Source: Clostridiales bacterium (GTDB taxonomy: Bacteria; Bacillota; Clostridia; Christensenellales; CAG-314). Taken from it: a DNA stretch of 7,750 nt. Positions 1 to 6,304 of this stretch are shown one piece after another. The position numbers and the translations under genes are program-made. The stretch covers positions 32,333-40,082 of the forward strand of contig DPQS01000069.1 in NCBI GenBank assembly GCA_003537755.1, given 5' to 3'. The number at the start of each line of letters is the position of its first letter. Within the stretch, counting starts at the first letter, position 1. Under the pieces are notes generated by a model. It had not been told where the DNA came from, did no database searches, and saw only the letters and a list, made by a program, of their open reading frames with translations.

Positions 1-798
1 CTTGCCAACAAGGAAACGCTGGTGTGCGGCGGCAATCTGGTTACATCTTCAAAAACGCGCGCACATCTGTATCCCGTGGACAGCGAACACGCTGCAATAC
101 GTCAGTGCCTTGTGGGCAACACCTCGGCGGACATCGACAAAATTCTGCTTACGGCAAGCGGCGGTCCTTTTTACGATTACAATCCGCTTGACCTCAGTGA
201 CGTCACGCCCGAGCAAGCCCTTGCCCACCCCAACTGGACAATGGGGGACAAAATCACCGTTGACAGTGCGACGATGATGAACAAAGCACTCGAGGTGGTC
301 GAGGCAAGTTACCTGTTCGGTGTGCCAACGGACAAAATCAAAATCATTGTTCATCGCCAAAGCCTTGTGCACAGCATGGTGCAGTTCAGCGACGGAAGCG
401 TGGTGGCTCAACTTGCCGCACCAAACATGCAGTTGCCCATTTTGCAGGCACTCCTGGGTTACAACGAGCCTGCGGTGTCGCCGAAAATGGACTTCGACAA
501 AACGGTCGGCATAACATTTCAGCCGTGTGATTTTACTCGTTTCCCATGCGCGAAACTCGGCTACGAAATAGGCGACTATCCGCCCTTGTCGGCAACTGTT
601 ATGAACGCGGCAAACGACGAATGCGTGGACGCATTTTTGCACAGAGGGTTGTGTTTTACCTCTTTCTACAATATAATTAAACAAACGATTGACAATTTTG
701 CCGACATGACGCGCGGCGAAGAGTTGACGGTTGAAAATATCAAAAAGTTTGACCGTATTGCCCGTATTTATGCGCGGAATGCGGTTCTGGGAGAATAA
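1..798 (+). CDS. dxr: 1-deoxy-D-xylulose 5-phosphate reductoisomerase, 3' part (N-terminus outside window)
   Basis: Dxr (IspC) converts 1-deoxy-D-xylulose 5-phosphate to 2-C-methyl-D-erythritol 4-phosphate with NADPH and a divalent metal, in the cytoplasm; it is the committed MEP-pathway step. The frame is open from base 1 and encodes 265 residues. It starts inside the conserved LANKETLVCGG stretch, so about 120 N-terminal residues, including the Rossmann NADPH site, lie upstream. Visible family motifs, numbered within the fragment, are PVDSEH (D27 and E29, metal ligands), TASGGPF (51-57), HPNWTMG (76-82, substrate-covering loop), and VDSATMMNKALE (87-98, with E98 the third metal ligand). A C-terminal helical region with the MNAAND motif follows. 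All expected catalytic residues in this part are present. The TAA stop is directly followed by the rseP ATG, which implies one operon. A GTG at 22 is internal and is not the true start. Confidence 0.96.
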   Translation, partial: LANKETLVCGGNLVTSSKTRAHLYPVDSEHAAIRQCLVGNTSADIDKILLTASGGPFYDYNPLDLSDVTPEQALAHPNWTMGDKITVDSATMMNKALEVVEASYLFGVPTDKIKIIVHRQSLVHSMVQFSDGSVVAQLAAPNMQLPILQALLGYNEPAVSPKMDFDKTVGITFQPCDFTRFPCAKLGYEIGDYPPLSATVMNAANDECVDAFLHRGLCFTSFYNIIKQTIDNFADMTRGEELTVENIKKFDRIARIYARNAVLGE

Positions 799-2103
799 AT
801 GCTGAGTTTGGTAATGAGTGTTTCCTCGGTTGTTAGTAGCATCCTCAACGTGGTGCTTGCCTTTGTCATCCTGATGATAATGGTTACCATTCACGAGTTC
901 GGTCACTACACCGCAGGTAAACTGCTCAAATTTAAGATAAACGAGTTTTCCGTCGGGATGGGACCGAAAATAATTTCCCACAAAAAGAAGGACGGGCAAC
1001 TTGTCAGCCTTCGCGCCCTGCCCCTTGGCGGTTACTGCGCGTTCGAGGGTGAGGACTACGAAGAAGGCGCACAGCCCGTTGAAGGAGCATTTGACAAACA
1101 AGCCCCGTGGAAACGCCTTATAGTGCTGTTTTCCGGCGCGTTTTTTAACTTTCTGTCCGCGCTTGTCGTGTGCGCCATTTTGTTTGCAAGTTACGGCGAA
1201 ACCGTTGCGCTTGTAGGTAAATCTTTCGATTACGCCCCCGAAGCGGTACGCTCGCTTAACCCAAACGACATCATTTACGAAGTTAACGGACACAAAGTGT
1301 ACCTCATAGACAGCCTGTCGCGCTACCTTGCCGCCGACGAGTTGACGGTTACGGTGTTGCGCTACGATGACGGCTACAAGTCCACGCAGACAATTACCGT
1401 AAAAAAAGGCAAGTTTACCAACACCTACGTAAATGCTTACAGCGGCAACGACATTGTGCTCGGCGAGGTCAACGGACAAACTGTGCGCCTTACAAAGGAC
1501 GTGATGGTCTATCGGATAAACGGCAAAGCGTTAAGTACCGAGGGCGAATACAAAAACATCGTTGCCGCCCTTTCCGACGGCGAAACGGCAAGCGTAACTT
1601 TTTACGCATACGGTCAGGAATTTGAACTGGGACTTACCAAGGAACGTTTGCAGTCTATCGGCGTTTACGAAAATACTTACAGCGGTCTTGGCATTTCGCC
1701 GACATACGCGCGGCACAAATTCGGCTTCGGCGAAGCATTCGGACGTATTTTCCCTTATTGCGGCGAAACCGGACTTGTAATTTTGCGTGCGCTCGGCGGT
1801 ATCTTTACGGGCGCGACGGGTATAAACGACCTCGGCGGACCCATTACGACCATTTCCACGGTGTCGCAGGTTGTCAGTTACGGCATGCCGAGTATACTTA
1901 TGCTTATCGTGCTTATTTCAATCAACCTTGCGGTGTTCAACCTGTTGCCCGTGCCGTCGCTGGACGGTTGCCGCATGGTGTTTGTCATTATCGAGTGGAT
2001 TCGCGGCAAGCCCGTCAATCGCAAAGTGGAAACCATGATAAACGGTATCGGACTGATTGTCCTTATTGCGCTGATGATAATGATAGACCTGTTAAAACTG
2101 TAA
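799..2103 (+). CDS. rseP: RseP/RasP-type site-2 intramembrane zinc metalloprotease (M50B)
   Basis: This is a membrane protease that cuts single-pass substrates such as anti-sigma factors and signal-peptide remnants within the bilayer. It has 434 residues, a normal family length. The zinc site HEFGH is at 32-36, in the first hydrophobic helix (about 15-31). The third ligand lies in NLLPVPSLDG, with D389 near the C-terminus. A second membrane helix (about 107-131) carries the S-G-A-F-F-N-F-L variant of the family's GPxxN motif. PDZ-like sequence covers about 135-300 and seems to hold two units (cores NDIIYEVNGHKVY at 156-168 and VMVYRINGKALS at 235-246). The last two hydrophobic stretches are about 365-386 and 415-434. 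The ATG abuts the dxr stop and is preceded by GGGAG five bases upstream, which fixes the start. The dxr-rseP-ispG order is the usual Bacillota arrangement. The specific substrate cannot be told from sequence. Confidence 0.95.
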   Translation: MLSLVMSVSSVVSSILNVVLAFVILMIMVTIHEFGHYTAGKLLKFKINEFSVGMGPKIISHKKKDGQLVSLRALPLGGYCAFEGEDYEEGAQPVEGAFDKQAPWKRLIVLFSGAFFNFLSALVVCAILFASYGETVALVGKSFDYAPEAVRSLNPNDIIYEVNGHKVYLIDSLSRYLAADELTVTVLRYDDGYKSTQTITVKKGKFTNTYVNAYSGNDIVLGEVNGQTVRLTKDVMVYRINGKALSTEGEYKNIVAALSDGETASVTFYAYGQEFELGLTKERLQSIGVYENTYSGLGISPTYARHKFGFGEAFGRIFPYCGETGLVILRALGGIFTGATGINDLGGPITTISTVSQVVSYGMPSILMLIVLISINLAVFNLLPVPSLDGCRMVFVIIEWIRGKPVNRKVETMINGIGLIVLIALMIMIDLLKL

Positions 2104-2240
2104 AACTTTCGGTATGATTTGCCGACACGGACAATCCCAAACCATATATTGCCCTTAGCAATATCATTGTAATTGCGTGATATCTCATAGCAGCGGTGTT
2201 AAAACAAAACTTCACGGAAAGTTGCGGCAAACGGTAAACA
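2104..2240. other. 137-nt spacer between rseP and ispG, no gene seen
   Basis: This gap is larger than expected inside an otherwise tightly packed operon. It contains two inverted 7-mers in crossing order: AACTTTC (2104-2110) with GAAAGTT (2217-2223), and TTTGCCG (2118-2124) with CGGCAAA (2225-2231). It also has a small A/T-rich inverted repeat, ATATCA/TGATAT, around 2160-2183. No convincing TTGACA/TATAAT pair and no hairpin with a U-run was found, so neither a promoter nor a terminator is called. Confidence 0.4.
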
Positions 2241-3341
2241 ATGAAAAAAGTAAAAGTACGTAATTTAATAATGGGCGACGGCAGCGTTTCGGTACAGTCC
2301 ATGACCAACATTCCCGTAAAGGACGTTGCCGCAACGCTCAGCCAGATAAACGCGATTAAAGACGCAGGTTGCGACGTGGTGCGCATTGCCGTGCCCGACA
2401 TGCAATCGGTAGCGGCTTTTGCCGAAGTGCGCAAGTTTGTCGACATGCCCCTTGTAGCCGACATACACTTCGATTACCGCCTCGCAATCGGCGCGATAGA
2501 CTCGGGTGCGGACAAAATCCGCATAAACCCGGGCAATGTGGCTGAGCGGCACCTCGACGAAGTGATTGCCGCAGCCCGTGCAAACGGCGTTGCGGTACGT
2601 ATCGGAGTAAACGGCGGTTCGCTCAACAAAGATGTGTATGCCGAGCTTTGTGCCAAAGCGGATGACGGCAAACTTGGCGACGTATGCCTTGACCGGACGT
2701 TTAGCGCGGCGCAGACCGTGCGTACACTTGCCCTTGCCGAAAGCCTTGCGCGGTACGTGCGGTATTTTGAAAGCCGCAATTTTTGCGACCTTGTGTTGTC
2801 CGTCAAAAGCAGTAATGTGCGCGAAATGATTGCCGCAAACAGGCTTGTTGCAAAACTGGGGTATCCGTTGCACCTCGGCGTGACGGAAGCAGGACCCGTG
2901 CGGCAGGGCATTGTTAAAAATTCCGTCGGCATAGGCACGCTGCTGCTTGACGGCATAGGTGACACGATTCGCGTATCACTGACCGCAGGCCCCGTAGAAG
3001 AAGTGCTTGCGGCAAAAGATCTGCTTGTATCGCTGGGGCTTCGCCGCGGCGTAAACTTTGTTTCCTGCCCGAAGTGCGGACGATGCTCTGTGGACCTTGA
3101 AGGCGTTGCAAACCGGGTGCACGAAATGGTTGCAAACCTTGACTGCCCGATAAAAGTGGCGGTCATGGGGTGTGAAGTAAACGGTCCCGGAGAATGCGCC
3201 GACGCCGACATCGGCATGGCAGGCGGCAACGGTAGGTTTGCCTTTTTTAAGCACGGAAAAATTTACAGATACGTCGAAGCGGACAATGCCGTAGACGAAT
3301 TTTACAAGGAATTACAACAAATTGTCGCAGAAAATCGTTGA
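2241..3341 (+). CDS. ispG: 4-hydroxy-3-methylbut-2-enyl diphosphate synthase (IspG/GcpE)
   Basis: IspG is a cytoplasmic [4Fe-4S] enzyme that reductively opens 2-C-methyl-D-erythritol 2,4-cyclodiphosphate to HMBPP, the penultimate MEP-pathway step. It has 366 residues, the usual bacterial length. The N-terminal TIM-barrel begins with the hallmark VQSMTN (18-23), followed by DIHFDYRLA (74-82) and KIRINPGN (92-99). The C-terminal cluster domain has SCPKCGR (275-281) and GCEVNGPGE (310-318). Cluster ligands are therefore C276, C279, C311 and E318, all present; C282 is an additional nearby cysteine. The ATG at 2241 is the only sensible start, because an in-frame TAA lies two codons upstream, but the Shine-Dalgarno sequence is weak. 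The 3' end overlaps the next gene by 20 nt. With dxr it gives this operon two MEP-pathway enzymes. Confidence 0.97.
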   Translation: MKKVKVRNLIMGDGSVSVQSMTNIPVKDVAATLSQINAIKDAGCDVVRIAVPDMQSVAAFAEVRKFVDMPLVADIHFDYRLAIGAIDSGADKIRINPGNVAERHLDEVIAAARANGVAVRIGVNGGSLNKDVYAELCAKADDGKLGDVCLDRTFSAAQTVRTLALAESLARYVRYFESRNFCDLVLSVKSSNVREMIAANRLVAKLGYPLHLGVTEAGPVRQGIVKNSVGIGTLLLDGIGDTIRVSLTAGPVEEVLAAKDLLVSLGLRRGVNFVSCPKCGRCSVDLEGVANRVHEMVANLDCPIKVAVMGCEVNGPGECADADIGMAGGNGRFAFFKHGKIYRYVEADNAVDEFYKELQQIVAENR

Positions 3342-4971
3342 CAAACTTCATGAACGTTTTGCCGATATGCAGGCGCTTCGGGCGCGCAGTATCCGCGTGG
3401 ACAGACAGCAACACAAGGTGTTTGTGGTGGTGTCTTTTCCGCATGTCAACGACCTTAGCGACGAACTTCGCCGACAGATTTCCGACGAGGTGAAACGCGC
3501 CGTCCCCAAGGGATACTACGGTATAGTGTCCTTTGCCGACGACAACTTTTCCGAAGTTACCTTCCGCAAGTATCTTGCCGATACGCTCAAAAAGCGTTTT
3601 CCTGTCTATTCGATCAACCGTGAAAAAACGCTCGTGCACATTGACGGGCGAACGATAGACGTCACTTTTGTTGTCAGTGAGGTGGACAAGCAGTCAATGG
3701 AAACGTCTGATTTTTTGCCGACTCTTACGGAAATAGTCGCCGACTACACAAGCTACGAAGTGACCTTTATGCTGTCGGTGGATGAGGCAGAAACGGAACT
3801 GCTGGACTTTTCCATGCAGGAAAAACTGGTCAAACTTGCCGTCAATCGTGAACTTATGCGCCCTGCGCGTGTGTTCCGCATCGAAAATGTAGTCAAATGT
3901 ATCGGCAAACTTATCGACAGTTCGCCAATGTACATATCCGACATCCGCAAGGCGGTGGACAGTTGTGTGCTGTGCGGCAAAATTTCCGATCGCTCCCTTA
4001 AAAGCAGCAAAAACAACCCCAACTTGTGGATACTCAAAATGAAACTGACCGACGAGTCACCCGGGGCAATAAACGTGGTGATGTATGCGCGGCTGGACAT
4101 CGACGACATCAACACTCTGCGCGAAACCCACGCCGACAAGACGGAAGAGCAACTGCAACGCATTGCCGAGCGCAAAAAGGTCAGCAACGAAAAGAAACTG
4201 AAAAAGATGATGGGGCTGTTTGACGGTCAGTCGGTAGTCGTGCGCGGCAGGATAAAATTCAACGATTTTTCCGAAGAACTGGAAATGCTGGCGTTCGACC
4301 TGTGCACGTGCGACATTTTGCCCATTGCCATGCAACCCACGTTTTTGCGCGGTGCGCCCGACGATTACTCGCTTGTCCGCCCCGAGGGCTACGAAGAGTA
4401 CCGCCAGATGTCATTTACGCAGGAGTTTACGCGTGAGTCGCCAATTGCCGACAAAAAGTTTGTCGTGCTTCACATCAACGGTACGGGCTTTGAAATGACC
4501 AAAGACAAGTTTTTTGCCATGTGCGCGGTCAAGGTTGACGGAGGACGTATCACCGAGCAGTGGTTTACCTACCTCAACCCCGAAATTTCCGTTGACGCGA
4601 CGGAACTTGCGCGGTGCGAAACCAACGTAGACAAACTGGTGTACTGCCCGACAATTACCGAAGTAGTGCCCGATTTGTACAAGTTTACCGACGGTTGCGA
4701 CATCGTCGGTGACGGACACATCGGCTCGACAATGAAAATAATCAACTATTACGCCGCGCCTGTGGGGTTCCGTTTTGACAACAACCTTGACAGCGAAGCG
4801 CAGTTGTTGGGCGCGCTTTACGACAAAAGCAGTTTTGACAAAAAGCCGAATTGCGCCAACATTGCCGATGTGTGCAAGGCGTTGAAGCAGCCTTGTCTGT
4901 CGGAAACTTTTTGCAAACATACTTCCCTTGAAACGGCGCGTTGTATTTGCCTGCTTGCGGAAAACTGCTGA
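3322..4971 (+). CDS. PolC N-terminal/OB domain protein with a degenerate DnaQ-fold exonuclease; no PHP or polymerase domain
   Basis: This gene sits where Bacillota usually keep polC, right after ispG, but encodes only 549 residues against roughly 1,430 for PolC. Residues 1-180 resemble the PolC N-terminal domain. Residues 185-331 match the PolC OB fold (GKISDRSLKSS, KLTDESPGAINVV, VVVRGRIKFNDFSEELE). A 47-residue linker replaces the first PHP half. Residues 379-548 align with the inserted 3'-5' exonuclease (AVKVDGG, LNPEIS, CPTITEVVPDLYKF). The catalytic acids are changed: motif I D-x-E reads H384-I-N386, the motif II Asp aligns with T470, and motif III is H533-x4-T538. Proofreading activity is therefore unlikely. 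The TTG start at 3322 has AAGGA 11 nt upstream and overlaps ispG; ATG 3367 is an alternative. The frame is intact and looks compositionally like its neighbours, so it is probably a real protein. Its function is unknown; a structural or regulatory role at the replisome would be a guess. Confidence 0.8.
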   Translation: MSQKIVDKLHERFADMQALRARSIRVDRQQHKVFVVVSFPHVNDLSDELRRQISDEVKRAVPKGYYGIVSFADDNFSEVTFRKYLADTLKKRFPVYSINREKTLVHIDGRTIDVTFVVSEVDKQSMETSDFLPTLTEIVADYTSYEVTFMLSVDEAETELLDFSMQEKLVKLAVNRELMRPARVFRIENVVKCIGKLIDSSPMYISDIRKAVDSCVLCGKISDRSLKSSKNNPNLWILKMKLTDESPGAINVVMYARLDIDDINTLRETHADKTEEQLQRIAERKKVSNEKKLKKMMGLFDGQSVVVRGRIKFNDFSEELEMLAFDLCTCDILPIAMQPTFLRGAPDDYSLVRPEGYEEYRQMSFTQEFTRESPIADKKFVVLHINGTGFEMTKDKFFAMCAVKVDGGRITEQWFTYLNPEISVDATELARCETNVDKLVYCPTITEVVPDLYKFTDGCDIVGDGHIGSTMKIINYYAAPVGFRFDNNLDSEAQLLGALYDKSSFDKKPNCANIADVCKALKQPCLSETFCKHTSLETARCICLLAENC

Positions 4972-5029
4972 TTGTAAGTTTACAGAAACGTCACGTCTTT
5001 TTACTTGCACATTTTACGAAAAAAAGCAA

Positions 5030-5056
5030 AAACGACCGTCGCAAAGACAGTCGTTT
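5030..5056 (-). terminator. Intrinsic terminator of the minus-strand Cys-rich gene
   Basis: AAACGAC-c-GTC (5030-5040) pairs with GAC-a-GTCGTTT (5046-5056) around the loop GCAAA. That is ten pairs with one mismatch. On the minus strand the stem runs straight into TTTTTGCTTTTTTT, a classic U-rich tail, about 50 nt past the gene's stop codon. On the plus strand the tail is GGTAAG, so it would be a poor terminator for the PolC-like gene. Confidence 0.8.
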
Positions 5057-5079
5057 GGTAAGTTTCGATGTAGTTTCCA

Positions 5080-5101
5080 TTGCGCAACGCAAAGTGCGCA
5101 A
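5080..5101. other. Small hairpin between the convergent genes
   Basis: TTGCGC (5080-5085) pairs with GCGCAA (5096-5101) around a 10-nt loop. A shorter alternative, TTGCG/CGCAA, uses the same left arm. On the plus strand it is followed by a T-rich but broken tract (ACAATTACTTTTCTTCG), so it might stop transcripts from the upstream operon. It lies just past the stop of the minus-strand gene. The role is uncertain. Confidence 0.3.
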
Positions 5102-5105
5102 ACAA

Positions 5106-5252
5106 TTACTTTTCTTCGTAATTTTTGCAGTAGTGAGCCGTTTCGCAATCCTTGCAGGGCGTTACGGTAATCTTTGACAGTTTGCAGGAACAGTCCTTTC
5201 CGTTGTGATGTTTGCAGGCGCAAACGTCGCACATGATTGTTTGGTTTTTCAT
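5106..5252 (-). CDS. Small Cys-rich protein, DUF1540-like
   Basis: This encodes a 48-residue protein with eight cysteines at positions 8, 11, 13, 22, 24, 33, 36 and 42. The pattern IMCDVCAC-(x8)-CSCKLSKITV-(x2)-CKDC-(x5)-C resembles the DUF1540 family, short putative metal-binding proteins common in Clostridia whose function is unknown. Zinc or other metal binding is inferred from the paired cysteines only. The start is set by a perfect GGAGG eight bases before ATG 5252. The frame stays open further upstream (an 85-residue version), but that extension has no Cys, no family resemblance and no ribosome site. The gene is monocistronic, points against the flanking genes, and has its own terminator at 5030-5056. 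No clear promoter was found in the upstream spacer. Confidence 0.8.
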   Translation of the reverse strand: MKNQTIMCDVCACKHHNGKDCSCKLSKITVTPCKDCETAHYCKNYEEK

Positions 5253-5260
5253 TTTAGTTA

Positions 5261-5265
5261 CCTCC
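5261..5265 (-). promoter_or_regulatory. Ribosome binding site that sets the start of the Cys-rich gene
   Basis: CCTCC on the plus strand is GGAGG on the coding strand, eight nucleotides ahead of ATG 5252. It decides for the 48-residue start over the longer open frame. Confidence 0.8.
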
Positions 5266-5433
5266 GTTTTTTTTGTTGCGGACAACATTTTGTCGCTGCC
5301 CGTGAGATTGTTCTCTGTTACATTGTGGGCGAATTTTGCCGCAAAAATACGGGATAACGGCACAAAAATATGTTTTTAGTACAAAAAACGGCATACTTGC
5401 CTATTGCATACGGCATTTGACGACAAATTTGCG

Positions 5434-5462
5434 TTGACTACTTTTGCAAAATAGGTTATAAT
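5434..5462 (+). promoter_or_regulatory. Sigma-A type promoter of rplI
   Basis: TTGACT (5434-5439), exactly 17 nt, then a perfect TATAAT (5457-5462), in an A/T-rich setting. Transcription would start near 5469, giving a leader of about 70 nt before the rplI ATG. It is the best promoter match in the window. Confidence 0.88.
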
Positions 5463-5474
5463 TAATCAAATAAA

Positions 5475-5493
5475 TTTCGATACGTATCAGAAA
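5475..5493. promoter_or_regulatory. Operator-like dyad at the start of the rplI transcript
   Basis: GATACGTATC (5479-5488) is a perfect 10-bp palindrome flanked by TTTC on the left and, after one extra base, GAAA on the right. It lies about 10-20 bases past the -10 box, a common place for a repressor site. No known regulator can be named. Confidence 0.4.
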
Positions 5494-5538
5494 AATTACT
5501 ACCGGATAGCGGTGAAAAGTTATCATTCAGGAGAAAAT

Positions 5539-5979
5539 ATGAAAGTTTTACTTTTGCAGGATGTCAAAGGTCAAGGTAAAAAAGGCGAAATCGTCAATGT
5601 GTCCGACGGATACGCGAACAATTTTTTGATTAAAAAGGGTCTGGCTCGCGTGGCAACCGCCGATACGGTCAATTCCGTAGCGATACACGATCAGGCAGTG
5701 ACCAAGCAACGCGCCGCCGAAAAAGCCGCGGCAGAAGAAGCTGCAAGAAAACTAAAAGGTCAGGTTGTCAGAATCGTCGCCGACAAGGGCGCACAGGGCG
5801 GCAAGCTGTACGGAAGCATAACGGGAAAAGAAATTGCCGAACAACTTGTTGCAATGGGTTACAACGTGGACAAAAAACAAATTGTCCTCAAGGACCCCAT
5901 CCGCGCAGTAGGCACCTACAACGTAAACGTAAAGATGTACGCGGAAATCGCCGTACAGATTACGGTAGTAGTAGAGTAA
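5539..5979 (+). CDS. rplI: 50S ribosomal protein L9
   Basis: L9 binds 23S rRNA at the base of the L1 stalk and helps hold the reading frame during translation. The 146 residues match the family's length. The N-terminal RNA-binding domain carries the L9 signature at 13-36 (GKKGEIVNVSDGY, then NNFLIKKGLA). An Ala/Glu/Lys-rich connecting helix follows (about 55-78). The C-terminal domain (80-146) has GGKLYGSITGKEIAEQL. The usual NFLIPKG reads NFLIKKG here. The start is ATG 5539, with AGGAG five bases upstream; a GTG at 5512 in the same frame lacks a ribosome site and would add nine unlike residues. The gene has its own strong promoter. None of its common partners (rpsF, ssb, rpsR, gdpP, dnaB) is adjacent. 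Confidence 0.97.
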   Translation: MKVLLLQDVKGQGKKGEIVNVSDGYANNFLIKKGLARVATADTVNSVAIHDQAVTKQRAAEKAAAEEAARKLKGQVVRIVADKGAQGGKLYGSITGKEIAEQLVAMGYNVDKKQIVLKDPIRAVGTYNVNVKMYAEIAVQITVVVE

Positions 5980-6181
5980 CGCGGCGTTTGTCGCGGCTCT
6001 CGATTGCCTGCCGAGCTTATGCAAAGTGGCGCAACAAAACGGCTGCTGCGAGCCGAAAATCAATACGCAAAGCAGTGCTGCTCAACAGTATTTTACTTGT
6101 AGAAACATTTTTAGCGCAGGTACTCGTCGGTTTTCGACAAAACTTGCGCAAACAAAGTGATTTTGTCTTACATTTAGTCTG

Positions 6182-6187
6182 TATAAT
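6182..6187 (+). promoter_or_regulatory. Candidate -10 box for rho
   Basis: A perfect TATAAT, preceded by TCTG. No good -35 hexamer lies 16-18 nt upstream, so the element rests on the -10 alone. It would give a rho leader of about 120 nt. It could be chance in A/T-rich sequence. Confidence 0.4.
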
Positions 6188-6231
6188 ATTATCGATTTGA
6201 TTGTCAATATTGATATTTTAGCAAGGTGCGT

Positions 6232-6266
6232 CGCCGCAGGTCTGTGTGCGACTGCGCTTTGCGGCG
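6232..6266 (+). promoter_or_regulatory. Stem-loop in the rho leader
   Basis: CGCCGCA (6232-6238) pairs with TGCGGCG (6260-6266) around a 21-nt loop. A second hairpin inside it, GCA-g-GTC (6236-6242) with GACTGC (6250-6255), competes for part of the left arm. The structure lies about 35 nt before the rho ribosome site and is not followed by a U-run. In E. coli the rho leader mediates autogenous attenuation. A similar role here is only an inference. Confidence 0.4.
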
Positions 6267-6299
6267 TAGACTTAGACTTAATTTTGTAATTATATTTTC

Positions 6300-6304
6300 G
6301 GAGG
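6300..6304 (+). promoter_or_regulatory. Ribosome binding site for the rho GTG start
   Basis: GGAGG lies nine bases before GTG 6314 and supports this non-ATG start. No ATG lies nearby in this frame. Confidence 0.75.

Larger units (their letters stand above)
5253..5538. other. Divergent intergenic region carrying repeated ACGGCA boxes
   Basis: This spacer separates the minus-strand Cys-rich gene from rplI. ACGGCA occurs three times in the same orientation, at 5357, 5388 and 5410. The last two copies extend to ACGGCAT and are 22 bp apart; the first two are 31 bp apart. All lie upstream of the rplI -35 box. A TTTTG-CCG-CAAAA dyad lies near 5335-5347. The rplI promoter and a downstream palindrome are listed separately. 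No gene is seen. Confidence 0.4.

Noticed and set aside
49..1479. Long open frame of 476 codons on the minus strand opposite dxr and rseP
   Set aside because: The plus strand carries two clear enzyme families with all catalytic motifs. The antisense product resembles nothing recognised and lacks a ribosome site; it is a by-product of codon bias.
2474..3229. Minus-strand open frame of 251 codons opposite ispG
   Set aside because: Low-complexity Ser/Arg/Pro-rich product lying entirely antisense to a complete ispG.
4411..5010. Minus-strand frame of 199 codons opposite the PolC-like gene
   Set aside because: No family resemblance and no ribosome site. It also crosses the region just downstream of the terminator of the minus-strand Cys-rich gene.
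4928..5177. Short plus-strand frames after the PolC-like gene, tested as a frameshifted continuation of polC
   Set aside because: The products show no PHP or polymerase motif and overlap the opposing Cys-rich gene and its terminator, so there is no hidden polymerase remnant.
5253..5363. N-terminal extension of the Cys-rich protein to 85 residues
   Set aside because: The extension has no cysteines, no recognised domain and no Shine-Dalgarno, while GGAGG stands eight bases before the inner ATG.
5270..5400. Promoter for the minus-strand Cys-rich gene (for example TTGCGG, 16 nt, TGTAAC)
   Set aside because: Matches to both hexamers are poor, and several equally weak alternatives exist in the A/T-rich spacer.
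6060..6090. AGCAGTGCTGCT mini-palindrome as rplI terminator
   Set aside because: The stem is only about four to five pairs with a tiny loop, and the T-run comes too far downstream.
5988..6200. 70-codon plus-strand frame between rplI and rho
   Set aside because: TTG start without ribosome site and no recognisable domain; it runs across the candidate rho -10 box.
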